Positions 63,401-64,000 of a stretch of DNA of 64,000 bases are shown in pieces. Numbering within the stretch: position 1 is the first letter of the stretch; each line of letters begins with the position of its first letter. The stretch comes from Ceratopteris richardii (taxonomy: Eukaryota > Streptophyta > Polypodiopsida > Polypodiales > Pteridaceae), in NCBI GenBank assembly GCA_020310875.1, contig CM035407.1, positions 203,269,627 to 203,333,626 on the forward strand. The letters are read 5' to 3'. The notes below the pieces were generated by a model that saw only the letters and a list, made by a program, of their open reading frames with translations, was not told the origin of the DNA and made no database searches. The position numbers and the translations under genes were made by a program.

Positions 63401-64000
63401 GTTTTATGATCTATTGCGAGTGTGCCTCGAAGATGGGAGGCGCAGGAGTTGAGCCCATGACCTCCCGAAGAGAAAGGAGTGGGCTAACCACGTTGCCACT
63501 TCCATTTGTTGGACTTTATTCCTTGAAATTTCATGTACAAATGTGGACAGGGCCGAAAAAATGGAGCATCAGAGCTCCGTGACCCCGTGAGCTTGGACAC
63601 ACAACAATATGGATAGGAAGAGGTGGGCAAGTCCTTAAGTTATCATTCTTGGCTACTTGGAAGAGAGCTCCATAGTTATGAGAAAGGAAATCAGAAGCGA
63701 CCGTTTTAAAAGGAGTTCGTGATGGTGAGAGGATTTGAACACATGCCTTCCGTACTATAGAGAAGTTTTTCCATCACTTGGAGTCCTGGACAAGTGCTGA
63801 GCTAAAGTTGACATGATCAAGGGAGAAGTGGAGTGTAGAGAAGAGGAGATATCATCTCAAGCAAAGGTATGAAAATTTTTGTTTTTTCCAAGAACTAAAA
63901 GATAAAATTCCACTTTGAGAGAAGGACAATGAAGTGCTAACGGGCTAAGATCTTGGAGGGAAATCATATGTATGGAGAGTATGAGATATGTACTCTCACC
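63401..64000 (+). other. Leader-like sequence after the iMet primer site
   Basis: No gene recognised. Two stretches (near 63450-63510 and 63725-63790) look like each other and like the anticodon-to-T-arm part of a reversed tRNA (GAGGATTTGAAC), but no tRNA can be folded by eye. Confidence 0.45.

Noticed and set aside
63720..63800. tRNA-like stretch (GAGGATTTGAAC) on the minus strand
   Set aside because: Only a T-arm-like part is visible; no acceptor stem or anticodon arm can be formed by eye.

Overview
Kind of DNA. The window looks like nuclear heterochromatin of a land plant with a large, repeat-rich genome. It is almost entirely LTR retrotransposons, nested inside one another. I found no host gene, rRNA, tRNA gene, CRISPR array or bacterial-type operon. 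The plant assignment rests on OTA-type (Athila/Tat-like, non-chromovirus) Ty3/gypsy elements with a tRNA-Asp primer site and Ty1/copia elements with a tRNA-iMet primer site. Species and major plant group cannot be fixed from this sequence; nothing in it argues for an animal, fungus or bacterium.

Layout, with my own labels. Gyp-A (13-16951, minus strand) is a complete 16.9 kb Ty3/gypsy element with 894 bp LTRs and a GCCAC target duplication. It sits inside the reverse transcriptase of Gyp-B (bases 1-12 and 16957-24512, minus), which in turn sits inside the 3' part of Gyp-C (24513-35860, minus). The 5' LTR of Gyp-C directly abuts the 3' end of another relative, Gyp-C2 (35861-about 36695), giving a tandem shared-LTR arrangement. 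Next come Cop-D (about 36779-39787, plus), a copia remnant without LTRs in the window, and Gyp-E (39788-62265, plus), which is inserted into Cop-D. Gyp-E gag is split by Cop-F (43990-59799, plus; 207/208 bp LTRs, AGAAA duplication). Cop-F gag is split by Gyp-G (44807-55577, minus; ACCTA duplication). The last 1.7 kb (62266-64000) is a patchwork of decayed pieces of an unrelated Ty3/gypsy family with a tRNA-iMet primer site. LTR divergence counted by eye (A 1.7%, G about 3%, F about 6%) agrees with the nesting order F before G and with A being young.

How the parts work together. In Gyp-A one reading frame (14583 to 5263, minus) encodes gag, protease, reverse transcriptase, RNase H and integrase, interrupted by one TGA. 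Its parts copy and insert the element: gag packages RNA, protease cuts the polyprotein, RT/RNase H make DNA from the tRNA-Asp primer and the polypurine tract, and integrase inserts it. Four features are unusual and recur in the relatives: a duplicated integrase-type H2C2 zinc domain, a second retropepsin-like domain after integrase followed by IWVPK-type repeats, gag zinc knuckles spaced CX2CX3HX4C, and an untranslated leader packed with the hexamer CGATAC and its complement. Gyp-A and Gyp-C2 also carry a further 3' gene (about 1,200 codons, coiled coil, basic tail) that Gyp-G lacks.

The strongest candidate for something undescribed is this lineage as a whole, above all the leader arrays and the post-integrase protease-like domain. 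All homology statements are from reading motifs; no database search was run.
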